Source: Bacteroidota bacterium | GTDB taxonomy: Bacteria > Bacteroidota > Bacteroidia > B-17B0 > Aurantibacillaceae | Reading direction: 5' to 3' | Length of the DNA stretch: 64,000 nt | Assembly (NCBI GenBank): GCA_016194985.1 | Contig: JACQAK010000101.1 | Coordinates: forward strand, 31,681 to 95,680 | Part shown: positions 47,747-56,457 of the stretch, one piece after another | Layout: the number at the start of each line of letters is the position of its first letter | How positions within the stretch are numbered: position 1 is the first letter of the stretch | Translations under genes and position numbers: made by a program | The notes under the pieces: generated by a model | What the model was told of the DNA's origin: nothing | Database searches by the model: none | What the model saw: only the letters and a program-made list of their open reading frames with translations

Positions 47747-47936
47747 TGCCTATGCCAAATATAGTGCCCTTGGAATTCAAATGGCGCTTATCATTGGCGG
47801 GGGTTGTTATGGGGGATATAAACTGGACGAGTATTATAAAAATACAACTCCTGTTTTCACTATTATTTTAAGTTTAGTATCCATAGGTCTGGCCATGTAT
47901 ATCGTGTTAAAGGATTTTATCAAACCAGGAAAATAA
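47706..47936 (+). CDS. AtpZ/AtpI-like protein
   Basis: A 76-residue protein with two membrane helices (about 20-38 and 47-69). The QMALIIGGGCYGGYKLDEY motif is typical of AtpZ, an accessory for ATP synthase assembly or ion binding. It overlaps the bactofilin gene by 41 bases in another frame, and the hydrophobic pattern supports ATG 47706. It is separated from the atp operon by four genes with changed orientation. Confidence 0.82.
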   Translation: MSTNPEKQPPKPLNAYAKYSALGIQMALIIGGGCYGGYKLDEYYKNTTPVFTIILSLVSIGLAMYIVLKDFIKPGK

Positions 47937-48012
47937 TATAGCCCTGCAGGAACTTTTAACTCAAAAACCTGTGTATCTATGTGTTTTTAATGGAGGGTTA
48001 TACAATACAATT

Positions 48013-48393
48013 ATGCAAAATCAACAAAAATATTATATCCGGTTTTTCTCCGTGTGCCTTGGTGCTCTATTATTATCCTACGGCCTCAGCGAGATTCCGA
48101 ACAGATATTTTAATACTCCTCATTTCTGGATCCCAACCGTGTTTTTTGCATTAAGCACTTTAGGGGTAAACGCATTGCTTACCAAAGGAGATAAGCAATC
48201 CAAAGAATTTGTATTTAAAACACTGGCCATGAGCATGGCACGTTTACTGGCTTGTATGATATTTGTGTTCATTTATTCTCTTATTAATAAACCACAGGCC
48301 CTGGCTTTTACCTGTCACTTTATGATACAGTATGTTGTATTCACTATTTTTGAACTATCATTTTTGCTTAAATATATTAAACAAGCCAATTAA
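48013..48393 (+). CDS. Small four-helix membrane protein
   Basis: A 126-residue protein with four predicted membrane helices (about 9-27, 36-53, 66-88, 96-118). ATG 48013 is preferred over an upstream in-frame ATG at 47971, because the longer start reads through a word-repeat tract (cctgtgtatctatgtg). No named family. It lies where a similar protein often sits between atpZ and atpB, so an ATP-synthase-linked role is possible. Confidence 0.65.
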   Translation: MQNQQKYYIRFFSVCLGALLLSYGLSEIPNRYFNTPHFWIPTVFFALSTLGVNALLTKGDKQSKEFVFKTLAMSMARLLACMIFVFIYSLINKPQALAFTCHFMIQYVVFTIFELSFLLKYIKQAN

Positions 48394-48474
48394 CGGGTTA
48401 TAAAACCAATTAACACTTTATTACTGCAGATTTACTTCTTAATATTTACTTTTATCCTAACAAAATCAATTCAT

Positions 48475-49659
48475 ATGAAACATTTATTCTTATCTGCACT
48501 GGCTGTTTGTTCGCTAACATTTAGTCAGGCACAACAAGCTCCTTATCAGGGTCCGTTAACCAATATGAAAGGTAGCGACTATAAATTTACCGTTGTAAAA
48601 AGTTTAGACGCTAATGCTGTTCAAAATCAAGGGCAAACAGGAACCTGCTGGTCGTTTTCCTCTATGTCGTTTTTTGAAAGCGAATTGATCAGAATGGGAA
48701 AGGGCAAAGATTTTAATTTTGCTGAAATGTATATTGCCCGCAAAGCATATCCGTTAAAAGCGGATAATTATGTACGCATGCATGGCAGAGCCAATATGGC
48801 TGAAGGCGGTGGATTTTCTGATGTGGTGAATGTGATGCGAAGATATGGTTTAGTGCCCGAAGAAGTTTACCCCGGAAAGAAAAATCCTAAAGAACCTCAT
48901 AATCACTCAGTTTTAGAAGCTTCTATAAAAGGTATAACCTCTGCCGTTGCAGATGATAAAAACAATAAAATTGATTTTGAAGCCATGCACCAGGCCGTAG
49001 AAAGCACCTGTGATGCTTTTTTAGGGAAGGCTCCCGAAAAATTTACTTATAAAGGAAAAGAGTATACGCCAAAATCGTATGCGGAAGCAACAGGCATTAA
49101 TCCGGACGACTATGTATTCATTACATCATTTACTCATCACCCCTTTTATAGTAAGTTTACGCTGGAAGTACCTGACAACTGGAATTGGGATCAAATGTAT
49201 AACTTACCCTTGAATGAATTTCAGGAAGTCATGCAACATGCCATTAATACCGGCTTTACCTTTGCATGGGCTGCTGATGTGAGCGAAAAAGGATTCCGTT
49301 TTAAAGACGGATTAGCGATTGTGCCTGAAATGCCATTTTCGGAGATGAGTGATGAAGAAAAAGCAGAGCTGGTTAAAAAACCACATGCACAATTTAAAGT
49401 AACACAGGAAAACCGTCAGTTGGCTTTTGATAATTATGAGACTCAGGACGACCACGGAATGCACGTTGTAGGAATCGTGAAAGATCAAAATTCAACGCCT
49501 TACTATATCGTAAAAAACTCATGGGGAAAAGACAGAAATGAATGTGATGGTTATTTTTATGCATCCGAAAGCTACGTGTTGTATAAAACCACCAGCATTA
49601 TGTTACATAAAAAAGCTTTACCTGCGGCCATTGCCAAAAAGTTAGGCATAACTCAGTAA
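48475..49659 (+). CDS. Secreted C1 (bleomycin-hydrolase-like) cysteine peptidase
   Basis: A 394-residue exported protease (signal peptide to about residue 19). Catalytic residues are visible: Q52 and C58 in NQGQTGTCWSFSS, H330 in GMHVVG and N348 in KNSWG. The sequence resembles PepC/bleomycin hydrolase, usually cytoplasmic; the signal peptide makes this a periplasmic or exported form. An intrinsic terminator follows at 49691. Confidence 0.88.
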   Translation: MKHLFLSALAVCSLTFSQAQQAPYQGPLTNMKGSDYKFTVVKSLDANAVQNQGQTGTCWSFSSMSFFESELIRMGKGKDFNFAEMYIARKAYPLKADNYVRMHGRANMAEGGGFSDVVNVMRRYGLVPEEVYPGKKNPKEPHNHSVLEASIKGITSAVADDKNNKIDFEAMHQAVESTCDAFLGKAPEKFTYKGKEYTPKSYAEATGINPDDYVFITSFTHHPFYSKFTLEVPDNWNWDQMYNLPLNEFQEVMQHAINTGFTFAWAADVSEKGFRFKDGLAIVPEMPFSEMSDEEKAELVKKPHAQFKVTQENRQLAFDNYETQDDHGMHVVGIVKDQNSTPYYIVKNSWGKDRNECDGYFYASESYVLYKTTSIMLHKKALPAAIAKKLGITQ

Positions 49660-49690
49660 GCTCTCAACCGTTAAAATAAACTAATTAAAA

Positions 49691-49726
49691 GCCCTTAGTG
49701 AAAAACTTTCACTAAAGGGCTTTATT
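49691..49726 (+). terminator. Intrinsic terminator of the C1 peptidase gene
   Basis: GCCCTTAGTGAAA pairs with TTTCACTAAAGGGC (one-base bulge), followed by TTTATTTTT. Confidence 0.9.
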
Positions 49727-49733
49727 TTTATAC

Positions 49734-49741
49734 TAATTTTG
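49734..49741 (+). promoter_or_regulatory. Candidate -7 element (TAATTTTG)
   Basis: TAATTTTG lies 20 bp before ATG 49762 and only a few bases after the upstream terminator. Confidence 0.5.
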
Positions 49742-49761
49742 GGACAAATACAAGTTATAAA

Positions 49762-50307
49762 ATGGAAGAGAATACATCAAACGAAAATCGTAAAAAATCA
49801 GGCTTATTATGGGTATTAATTGCACTATTAGCAATTACTAATGGCGTAACGTTTTGGATGTATACGCAGGAAAAAAACAAAGCGGCTAACGAAATCGTTG
49901 TGAAAGAACAGGTGATTGTGGAGCGCGATAATGTAAAGAACGAATTATTACAATTACAAAAAGATTACGGTAATTTACAAACCAGTGATAAAGCATTGCA
50001 AGCTGAGATCGACGCAAAAAAAGCAGAGATTGCGCAATTATTGGAAGATGCTGAAAAACACAAGGGAGATGCGTATATTATTTCCAAACTTAAAAAAGAA
50101 TCTGAAACCTTACGCCAGATCATGAGAGGATATGTAAGAACCATTGATTCATTAGGTACCTTGAATAAAACATTGATCATTGAAAAGGATAATGTCTTAA
50201 AAGAATTAGACAGTGAAAAAGGCAAGATCACCACTTTAAACAAAGAAAAAGAAGATCTGAATGCCACTATTCAAAAAGGATGGAAAAGAAATGGCCAAAA
50301 GCTATGA
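49762..50307 (+). CDS. N-terminal part of a broken membrane coiled-coil protein
   Basis: A 181-residue product with one membrane helix (about 16-32) and a long coiled coil (about 35-170). It stops with an unnatural tail (WKRNGQKL) just after LNATIQKG. Related Bacteroidota proteins I remember continue after this point with a beta domain that ends in a segment like the one encoded at 50261-50500. I think this is the front half of one gene interrupted by an internal deletion. Confidence 0.65.
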   Translation: MEENTSNENRKKSGLLWVLIALLAITNGVTFWMYTQEKNKAANEIVVKEQVIVERDNVKNELLQLQKDYGNLQTSDKALQAEIDAKKAEIAQLLEDAEKHKGDAYIISKLKKESETLRQIMRGYVRTIDSLGTLNKTLIIEKDNVLKELDSEKGKITTLNKEKEDLNATIQKGWKRNGQKL

Positions 50308-50500
50308 CGACAATTACTCTTTTACCTTTAATAAATCAACCGGTTACTATGCCGGAAAGGTTTCCATCAACTACGCAAATACTGAAGTGAGTGGTGTTAC
50401 TTATTGTGAAGGAAAAGATAAACTAGTACCGGGTAATTACATTATTGAGGTTACCTGTGATGGTGTTGTGATCGGATCAACTAACTTACGCTTGGATTAG
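50261..50500 (+). pseudogene. C-terminal part of the same broken gene, +1 frame
   Basis: The reading frame at 50261-50500 (79 residues) overlaps the preceding ORF by 47 bases in the +1 frame. Its segment DGKEMAKSYDDNYSFTF, then EVTCDGVVIGSTNLRLD, resembles the C-terminal beta domain of the family. Removing a base at the AAAAA run (50273-50277) would join both frames, but the middle domain would still be missing. A genuine short gene starting at 50291 (MAKSYDDN) is the alternative. Confidence 0.5.
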
Positions 50501-50528
50501 GATCTGATCCCGATAAATCGCCCTGTTA

Positions 50529-52727
50529 TTATCTGCTGTATTTTTTCTCCTTAATTAATAAACATAAGGTTTCCATTTCGAATAGTATCTTTTCGAGTTC
50601 TACCCTGATGAATCGTGTTTGCCCGCTAGCAGAAAACGAGGCCGCGTTCAAACTTTCTTTAATGGCACTGAAATCAGGCATTTTAGAGGGAATTGCAGGT
50701 TTCTGTATATGAGACGATGCCCAGTCAAAAATGATGGAAATTTGAATGAGAAACTGTGAGAGCTCAGTGGCTACATTTGCTTTTTCTTTTTCGGTTGTGA
50801 CCAATGCCAAAGAGGTAATTTCGCGTGCCACACGAATAGTAATTCCTGCCATTGCAAAACACAGATCCATTTGATTTTGGATATGCTCCGGTTCCTCTAC
50901 CATACGCTGTGCCGAAGCAAACACATCATTATTAGCTGCTTCGGCCACTCTCCGAAATTTATTCCACGACTCTCCAACAGGGGCTTCGCCTGTATACAAT
51001 TTAATAATTTGAGCCAGGTAATTTTTGTTTTGCAACAGGGCATTTTCCATGAGCAAAGGGAATCGTTTGTTTTCCCATACGGGCCAAAACACATAACTTA
51101 AAATAATGGCCAAAAATGCGCCGATCAGCGTAGACAAAACCCTCCAGCCAATTAGTTCCCACGAATGCTGTTGTGAGATTTGCATCAGCACCACCATCAT
51201 AATGGTTACAAAAAACACCCCCACTTTATAATTGTTACGCAAAAAGTAAGCTACAAAAAAAGAGACCACGACCAATAACCCAACAAATGCTTCGTGTGGC
51301 AGTGGTAATAACATAATGGCGCCTCCCAATACAATGCCCGCTACAGTGCCAACAATACGTTCCATTCCTTTTTTGCGGGTAGCTCCAAAATACGGCTGTA
51401 TCACAATCATCATCGTTAACGAAATCCAATGGCCATGATCGATTTTAAAAAACTTGTACACAAATACTCCAAAACTCAATCCTATGGCTACCCGCAGCGC
51501 ATAGGTGAAATGTTGTGAGTTAATGTTAAAGGCCTCACGAATTAATTCCATTAAAGCACGTGGCTTCATACCGATCAAAAAATTATTGAAGGACAGTTTA
51601 TAATTTTCGAGATAATCGCTTTTTGTAAGCTTTAACTTTTCCTCTATCTGTGTGATCGCTAATTCCAGATATTGATGTGATTTATGCAATGTTCCTATAA
51701 AGTGCCCCACTGCAATTTTTTCAGTATCCGACAACCGTAAATCATCACAGGCTTCTTTCAATAATCTGATAGCGATCTCGCAACGTTTTGTTCTGATTTT
51801 TGCCAGTGTGAGATCCTCTGCTCTGAAAGTAAACATAACAATAGATAACCGGGCACTTGCTTGCCCTAAGGCCGACAAGGTTTTGTACAACACCGAATCT
51901 CTGATCTTTTGAAATTCGGGATTTGTAAGCGTTTCAAGCTCTTCGTGTATGGTATTCAATGTTGCTCCAAATAAAGAGGAAGTTCTCCTCAGTTCCATCA
52001 TCATATCATAGTGCTGAGCTTTTAATCTTGTTTTTTTACTTTCTCTTCTCGCAAATAATTTAATGGATTGATCGATGCTTTCTCTTATAGCCACTTCCTT
52101 CTCAATGATCACAACACTGTCGGTATTTTCGCTGGAAGCATGCTTTTGAATCAACACATCCAAAAAATCAGTATTGGCTTTCCATATTTTTGCCACCGAA
52201 CGTCGCACCGGGTTTGATGGACTAAAAGGAAAAGAGATAATGGTAATTAAAATGGCCCATATAGCGCCGGCCAATACATAGTATCCGTATTGCAACGATT
52301 CGTTAAAGGAAACCGGATTAGATAACCCGAACAGAAAGAAGAATCCTACCGCCACACCAACACTGGCGCCATAACTGCTCCAGTTACGGATAAGAGCGGC
52401 AAACATCCCAATCACAAACATGGCAATAACGGATGCCGTGACGGAGTTGGCTACATTCATTCCCACAATAGCCGACATAAAAATCAATCCGCCCTCAATA
52501 GATTGGATCATTATTTTTTTATAATGCGGTCCTCTGTAATCTATCAGCGCCAGCATATAGGCTCCAAACGCTGCCCAGATAACTTCGTAAGAAAACCCTT
52601 TCCAGAACGGAATAACTATTAAGGGCACGTTTAATGCCAGCACCACACGTAACGCCCAACTAATAGTTGATTCAAAATACTCTTGCTTTAAAACAGTATT
52701 TAGTTGCTGTATGGGCTTAAAGGGCAT
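50529..52727 (-). CDS. FUSC-family (YccS/YhfK-like) membrane protein
   Basis: A 732-residue inner-membrane protein with two blocks of membrane helices (about 25-165 and 395-525), each followed by a cytoplasmic helical region. This is the FUSC/YccS layout, also related to AaeB. The second block has DHGHWISLTMMIVIQPYFGATRKKG-type residues spanning about 428-452. Members are putative aromatic-acid or fusaric-acid exporters. Monocistronic. Confidence 0.85.
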   Translation of the reverse strand: MPFKPIQQLNTVLKQEYFESTISWALRVVLALNVPLIVIPFWKGFSYEVIWAAFGAYMLALIDYRGPHYKKIMIQSIEGGLIFMSAIVGMNVANSVTASVIAMFVIGMFAALIRNWSSYGASVGVAVGFFFLFGLSNPVSFNESLQYGYYVLAGAIWAILITIISFPFSPSNPVRRSVAKIWKANTDFLDVLIQKHASSENTDSVVIIEKEVAIRESIDQSIKLFARRESKKTRLKAQHYDMMMELRRTSSLFGATLNTIHEELETLTNPEFQKIRDSVLYKTLSALGQASARLSIVMFTFRAEDLTLAKIRTKRCEIAIRLLKEACDDLRLSDTEKIAVGHFIGTLHKSHQYLELAITQIEEKLKLTKSDYLENYKLSFNNFLIGMKPRALMELIREAFNINSQHFTYALRVAIGLSFGVFVYKFFKIDHGHWISLTMMIVIQPYFGATRKKGMERIVGTVAGIVLGGAIMLLPLPHEAFVGLLVVVSFFVAYFLRNNYKVGVFFVTIMMVVLMQISQQHSWELIGWRVLSTLIGAFLAIILSYVFWPVWENKRFPLLMENALLQNKNYLAQIIKLYTGEAPVGESWNKFRRVAEAANNDVFASAQRMVEEPEHIQNQMDLCFAMAGITIRVAREITSLALVTTEKEKANVATELSQFLIQISIIFDWASSHIQKPAIPSKMPDFSAIKESLNAASFSASGQTRFIRVELEKILFEMETLCLLIKEKKYSR

Positions 52728-52804
52728 GTTGCGGAAAAAAGTATAAAGATACTAAGTGCCCTTTAATTTTTTGAGATAAATTACCTGTATTTAGAATAAT
52801 TGGC

Positions 52805-52848
52805 AAACACAAAGCCCGATATGTTATTATACACCGGGCTTTGTGTTT
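52805..52848 (-). terminator. Terminator hairpin after the cysteine-motif protein
   Basis: AAACACAAAGCCCG (52805-52818) pairs perfectly with CGGGCTTTGTGTTT (52835-52848), 16-nt loop. It is 7 bp after the stop of the gene at 52856. Confidence 0.8.
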
Positions 52849-52855
52849 AAGACTA

Positions 52856-53425
52856 TTATTTATTCTTTGGTTTGGGCTTTTGGGATTTAGTAGCTTCCTT
52901 TTTTGGCGGCAATGCTTCTACCTCACCCATTTTTACAGTTTCTTCTATGGGCTTTTGCTGTATAACAGCTACTTTCCCTTTAACTGCTTTATTGGTGTTG
53001 CGCGGATTGGGCTTTGTACATTGTTTCGTTGTATCCGTGGGCATCGCTCTTACCCCGCCCATAATTGTATGATCTACTTTTATATCGCCCTTTACATGTT
53101 CAGGAGTTTGCGCCAGCGCAGATGAAGCACCAAATAACCACATGCCAAATGTAAAATATAAGATCACAGCAAAGCGTTTGGTAAAATTAAAGCCTTTGAA
53201 TTCCCTAAAAAATGCATCAAAGCTCAATGAGGTTAATTGCGATGTTTCAAAACGGCCGCAGATTTTTTCGTTCTGCTTCCCTGCAAAAAACTGCTTAATC
53301 TCATCCAATGATTTTGAACTAAAATCTATGACTGTTTTTACGCATTTTCCACAAAATGCACCTTGCTCGGTCGGAGTCATTGCCTCCCAGTTTTCGTGAC
53401 ATGGTTTTTTAATTGAAATTTCCAT
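52856..53425 (-). CDS. Cysteine-motif membrane protein of unknown function
   Basis: A 189-residue protein. The N-terminal domain has a four-cysteine set (C9, C25, C28, C56) in the pattern KPCHENWEAM, FCGKCVKTVIDF, ICGRF, which I recognise as a recurring Bacteroidota N-terminal motif, possibly metal binding. A membrane helix (about 83-105, ending ALAQ) is followed by a Lys/Pro-rich tail outside the membrane. Function unknown. Confidence 0.7.
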   Translation of the reverse strand: MEISIKKPCHENWEAMTPTEQGAFCGKCVKTVIDFSSKSLDEIKQFFAGKQNEKICGRFETSQLTSLSFDAFFREFKGFNFTKRFAVILYFTFGMWLFGASSALAQTPEHVKGDIKVDHTIMGGVRAMPTDTTKQCTKPNPRNTNKAVKGKVAVIQQKPIEETVKMGEVEALPPKKEATKSQKPKPKNK

Positions 53426-53772
53426 AACTATTGTTTTTTAGAATTGAGATGCTATGAACCAACCCTTTCCATAAATAACCTCACATTATTTTTTGATTCA
53501 TTAAAATAATGTGGGATTATTTGATAGAGAGGCATTTCAGTCTATTAGCGGATCGGGATTTCGTCCCCGAAGATATTGTGGTCTTGCACAGATGAAATGT
53601 CGTAAGTATATTCATATCTGCGTTAGGGATTGCAGTGGAAATCCTTTTACGTCATGAAATGGAGTAAAAGATTGGAACGAAAAGCCCGGTCCGCCTTCCG
53701 GCGGAAACGCCCTCTATACAAAGTAACCACTTACATTATCCGGGAACAACGTTAGTTAATTTAAAAGCCTTC
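53426..53772. other. 347-bp gene-free interval
   Basis: No plausible gene is seen on either strand. Most of it is the structured repeat copy B (53524-53717). The remaining edges are AT-rich, with TTTTTGATTCATTAAAATAATG near 53491 and no promoter that I can place. Confidence 0.75.
53524..53717. repeat. Structured interspersed repeat, copy B
   Basis: The outer stem ATAGAGAGGC (53524-53533) pairs with GCCCTCTAT (53709-53717) with one bulge. The core (53619-53712) begins TGCGTTAGGGATTGCAGTGG, contains CTTTTAC/GTAAAAG and CCGCC/GGCGG hairpins, the block GGAACGAAAAGCCCGG, and ends ACGCCC. Order and motifs match copy A (10299-10401), while the hairpin stems differ in sequence, as expected of compensating changes. 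Confidence 0.75.
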
Positions 53773-54150
53773 CTAGTAAGGGAATATATGAATATAAATA
53801 ATACGGGAAAGCTTGTAGTTTTTAAGAGAAAAGGCCAGAATAACCGCCAGAATAATTAAAACCACCCAAATAGTGGGCACAGTAGGAAAGAAAAAATAAA
53901 GTATGAGGAATGTTAAAATACCCTGTAAAACTGCCAAGCCATAACTGATGTACATTGCTCCTATAAAATAACCGGGTTCTCTGTCGAAGTAGTAATTACA
54001 TACATTGCAGCGTTCCTTCATTACCGGTAATTCAAAAAATGTTTTCTTTTTTTCATATACCTCTCCTCTTCCACAATTCGGACATTTTTCGTGCAAAATA
54101 CGACTTACCAAATTTCCCTTTAATGGTTCCTGCTTTTCCATGGCATTCAT
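53773..54150 (-). CDS. DUF983 membrane protein with zinc ribbon
   Basis: A 125-residue protein with two CxxC pairs (C23/C26 and C48/C51) forming a probable zinc ribbon, followed by two membrane helices (about 61-84 and 88-110). This is the DUF983 layout, sometimes found near terminal oxidase genes, which are not present here. A candidate -7 element lies at 54170-54177. Confidence 0.85.
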   Translation of the reverse strand: MNAMEKQEPLKGNLVSRILHEKCPNCGRGEVYEKKKTFFELPVMKERCNVCNYYFDREPGYFIGAMYISYGLAVLQGILTFLILYFFFPTVPTIWVVLIILAVILAFSLKNYKLSRIIYIHIFPY

Positions 54151-54169
54151 TCCAATTGATTTTATAGAT

Positions 54170-54177
54170 CAAAGGTA
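54170..54177 (-). promoter_or_regulatory. Candidate -7 element (TACCTTTG) for the DUF983 gene
   Basis: Minus-strand TACCTTTG, 19 bp before ATG 54150. Confidence 0.5.
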
Positions 54178-54241
54178 ACTAATTGGTTTGTAACAGGCTT
54201 TAATTAAATACGCTTTGTATAGGACAATAAAGACATTTTAG

Positions 54242-54249
54242 TATCTTTG
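54242..54249 (+). promoter_or_regulatory. Candidate -7 element (TATCTTTG) for the AraC gene
   Basis: TATCTTTG ends only 4 bp before ATG 54254, so the transcript could be leaderless or nearly so. Confidence 0.45.
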
Positions 54250-54253
54250 ATTG

Positions 54254-55120
54254 ATGAGTAAAATACTACCGATATATCAGATTCAGCATTTTAAAGGGGC
54301 TTCAGACGATAAAGATGTGTATGCCAATCATTTTGTTCCACACATTAAACATCATCATATTGTTAGTTCAGCACATAAGCATGATTTTTTTTTAACGGTT
54401 TTATTTACCAAAGGAAGCGGGACACATGAAATAGATTTTCATACCTACGATATAAAACCCGGAACTGTATTTATGATGACTCCCGGACAGATGCATCATT
54501 GGGTCTTGTCGAAAGATATTGACGGGTATGTGTTTTTTCACACCAGGGATTTTTACGACAAAGGGTTTACAGTGGCCAGCGTTCTTGATTACCCGTTCTT
54601 TAGTTCCATGCATAATCCGCCGTTGATCTCCTTAAAGAAAAAAACAGCTGAATCCCTCTCTCTTGTGTTTAAATCCATTGTAGAAGAGTATCAGCAAAAA
54701 GAACTTCTTAAGTTTGAGAAAATTCACGCGTTGATCACATTAATATATATAGAATTAACCAGACATTATCAGGCTACCACACAAATAGAAAATGAAACCT
54801 ATCTGCTAAAACTTCGGAAGCTGGAGTTATACATCGATGCGCATTTTAAAACTAAAAAATACCCGCATGAATATGCAAGCCTCATGAACATAAGTGAAAA
54901 GCATTTGAACAGAATCAGTAAAGAGTGCTTAAATAAAACCACTTCTGAATTAATTGCTGAACGCATTGTTTTGGAGGCAAAAAGAATGTTGATCCATTCC
55001 AAACACACAGTATCGGAAGTTGCCGCGGAATTAGGGTATGACGACAACTCCTATTTTTCGCGTTTCTTTAAAAAGAATTCAGGAAAAACACCTGTTGAGT
55101 TTTTAAATCAATACAGGTAA
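54254..55120 (+). CDS. AraC-family transcriptional regulator
   Basis: A 288-residue regulator. The N-terminal cupin domain (about 25-110) shows HKHDFFLTVLFTKGSG and MMTPGQMHHW. The C-terminal AraC DNA-binding domain (about 190-288) has two helix-turn-helices, the second with VSEVAAELGYDDNSYFSRFFKK. The ligand and target are unknown; nhaA converges on it and DUF983 is divergent. ATG 54254 is used; TTG 54251 adds one residue. Confidence 0.93.
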   Translation: MSKILPIYQIQHFKGASDDKDVYANHFVPHIKHHHIVSSAHKHDFFLTVLFTKGSGTHEIDFHTYDIKPGTVFMMTPGQMHHWVLSKDIDGYVFFHTRDFYDKGFTVASVLDYPFFSSMHNPPLISLKKKTAESLSLVFKSIVEEYQQKELLKFEKIHALITLIYIELTRHYQATTQIENETYLLKLRKLELYIDAHFKTKKYPHEYASLMNISEKHLNRISKECLNKTTSELIAERIVLEAKRMLIHSKHTVSEVAAELGYDDNSYFSRFFKKNSGKTPVEFLNQYR

Positions 55121-55180
55121 TCTGAATGTGAAATTAAGAAAATACTGTACTGGTCACCTGCAAATAACTCGGTCAGCCAA

Positions 55181-56356
55181 TTAATTAATCATCTCGTGGA
55201 TATTAAATGTGTTATCGTCATCTCTCTTCTTTAGAGCCAATTTCAACCAAATAAATCCTATGGTGCCAGCTATAAAAGAGGCCAGTAGAATGGCGATTTT
55301 TGAATTATTCACTGTTTCATTAGTGTCAAATGCCAGGAGTGTAATAAAAATGGACATCGTAAATCCTATGCCTCCTAAAAAACCTACGCCGATAATGTGT
55401 TTCCATTTTAGATCAATAGGCAGCGCGCAAAAACCAAGACTGACGCCAATCAATGAAAAAAGACAAATGCCTAAAGGTTTTCCAACAACAAGCCCAAGAA
55501 TAATTCCGAGACTGTTTGTTTGACCTAATCCTTCCTGCCAATTGGTACCTAACGGTATGCAGGTATTGGCCAGTGCAAAAACCGGTAAAATGAAAAAAGC
55601 CACAGGTTTATGCAAAAAATGCTGAAGAATAAAGGATGTTGATCTTTCCTCTCCATTACCAAACGGGATGGCAAAGGCTAACAATACACCGGTAATGGTT
55701 GCGTGAACCCCGGAGTTTAACATAAAGTACCACATGGCCACGCCACCTATCAAGTAGGGAATTAAATTGCGAACCTTCCATCTGTTCAAAACAAGTAATA
55801 CTCCAAAAATTCCTAAGGACATAAACAAATTAGAAAGAACCAGTGAATTGGTATAACATATCGCGATCACAATGATGGCTCCTAAATCATCCATCACCGC
55901 CAGGGCCGTTAAAAATACTTTTAAAGAGGCGGGTACTCTGTTTCCTAATAAGGATAAAATACCAATAGCAAAAGCGATATCTGTTGCCATAGGAATACCG
56001 GCTCCTGCCTGCGTTGTTGTTCCGTAATTTAATACTAAAAATAAAAGGGCCGGAATAATCATTCCTCCTATAGCTGCAAAAATGGGCAGCGAGGCGTTTT
56101 TGATGCTGGATAATTCCCCATGATAAATTTCCCGTTCCAATTCCAGGCCAATCAATAAAAAGAAAATAGCCATCAATCCATCATTAATGATATAGGCAAT
56201 GCTATGTCCTCCGATATCATAGTTCCAAAAGCCTATATAGCTATTCTGCCAGGATGAATTAGCCAACCCCAACGAAAGAAGTGTTGCAAACAGCAATATT
56301 AGGCCCCCTGCTTTTTCGCTTTCAAAAAAATCGTTGAATAACTTAGTTACTTTCAT
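55181..56356 (-). CDS. nhaA: Na+/H+ antiporter NhaA
   Basis: A 391-residue, multi-helix antiporter that expels Na+ in exchange for protons and supports pH and salt homeostasis. Key acidic residues are D126 in ATDIAFAIG and D156/D157 in MDDLGAII, matching the D133 and D163/D164 sites of E. coli NhaA. Length is normal. It converges with the AraC gene. Confidence 0.95.
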   Translation of the reverse strand: MKVTKLFNDFFESEKAGGLILLFATLLSLGLANSSWQNSYIGFWNYDIGGHSIAYIINDGLMAIFFLLIGLELEREIYHGELSSIKNASLPIFAAIGGMIIPALLFLVLNYGTTTQAGAGIPMATDIAFAIGILSLLGNRVPASLKVFLTALAVMDDLGAIIVIAICYTNSLVLSNLFMSLGIFGVLLVLNRWKVRNLIPYLIGGVAMWYFMLNSGVHATITGVLLAFAIPFGNGEERSTSFILQHFLHKPVAFFILPVFALANTCIPLGTNWQEGLGQTNSLGIILGLVVGKPLGICLFSLIGVSLGFCALPIDLKWKHIIGVGFLGGIGFTMSIFITLLAFDTNETVNNSKIAILLASFIAGTIGFIWLKLALKKRDDDNTFNIHEMIN

Positions 56357-56457
56357 TAATCACTAAAGTAGTGATTTTTCATTATACGTCCTTTGTTTTA
56401 TTTATAGAGCAAAGGGATTTTCATCGCTCTAAAGAATGTAAGTGACATACCCTTAAA

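Noticed and set aside
50273..50277. Programmed frameshift at the A-run of the coiled-coil gene
   Set aside because: The downstream frame is +1, the run lacks the A-AAA-AAG heptamer, and a domain is missing, so a deletion fits better.
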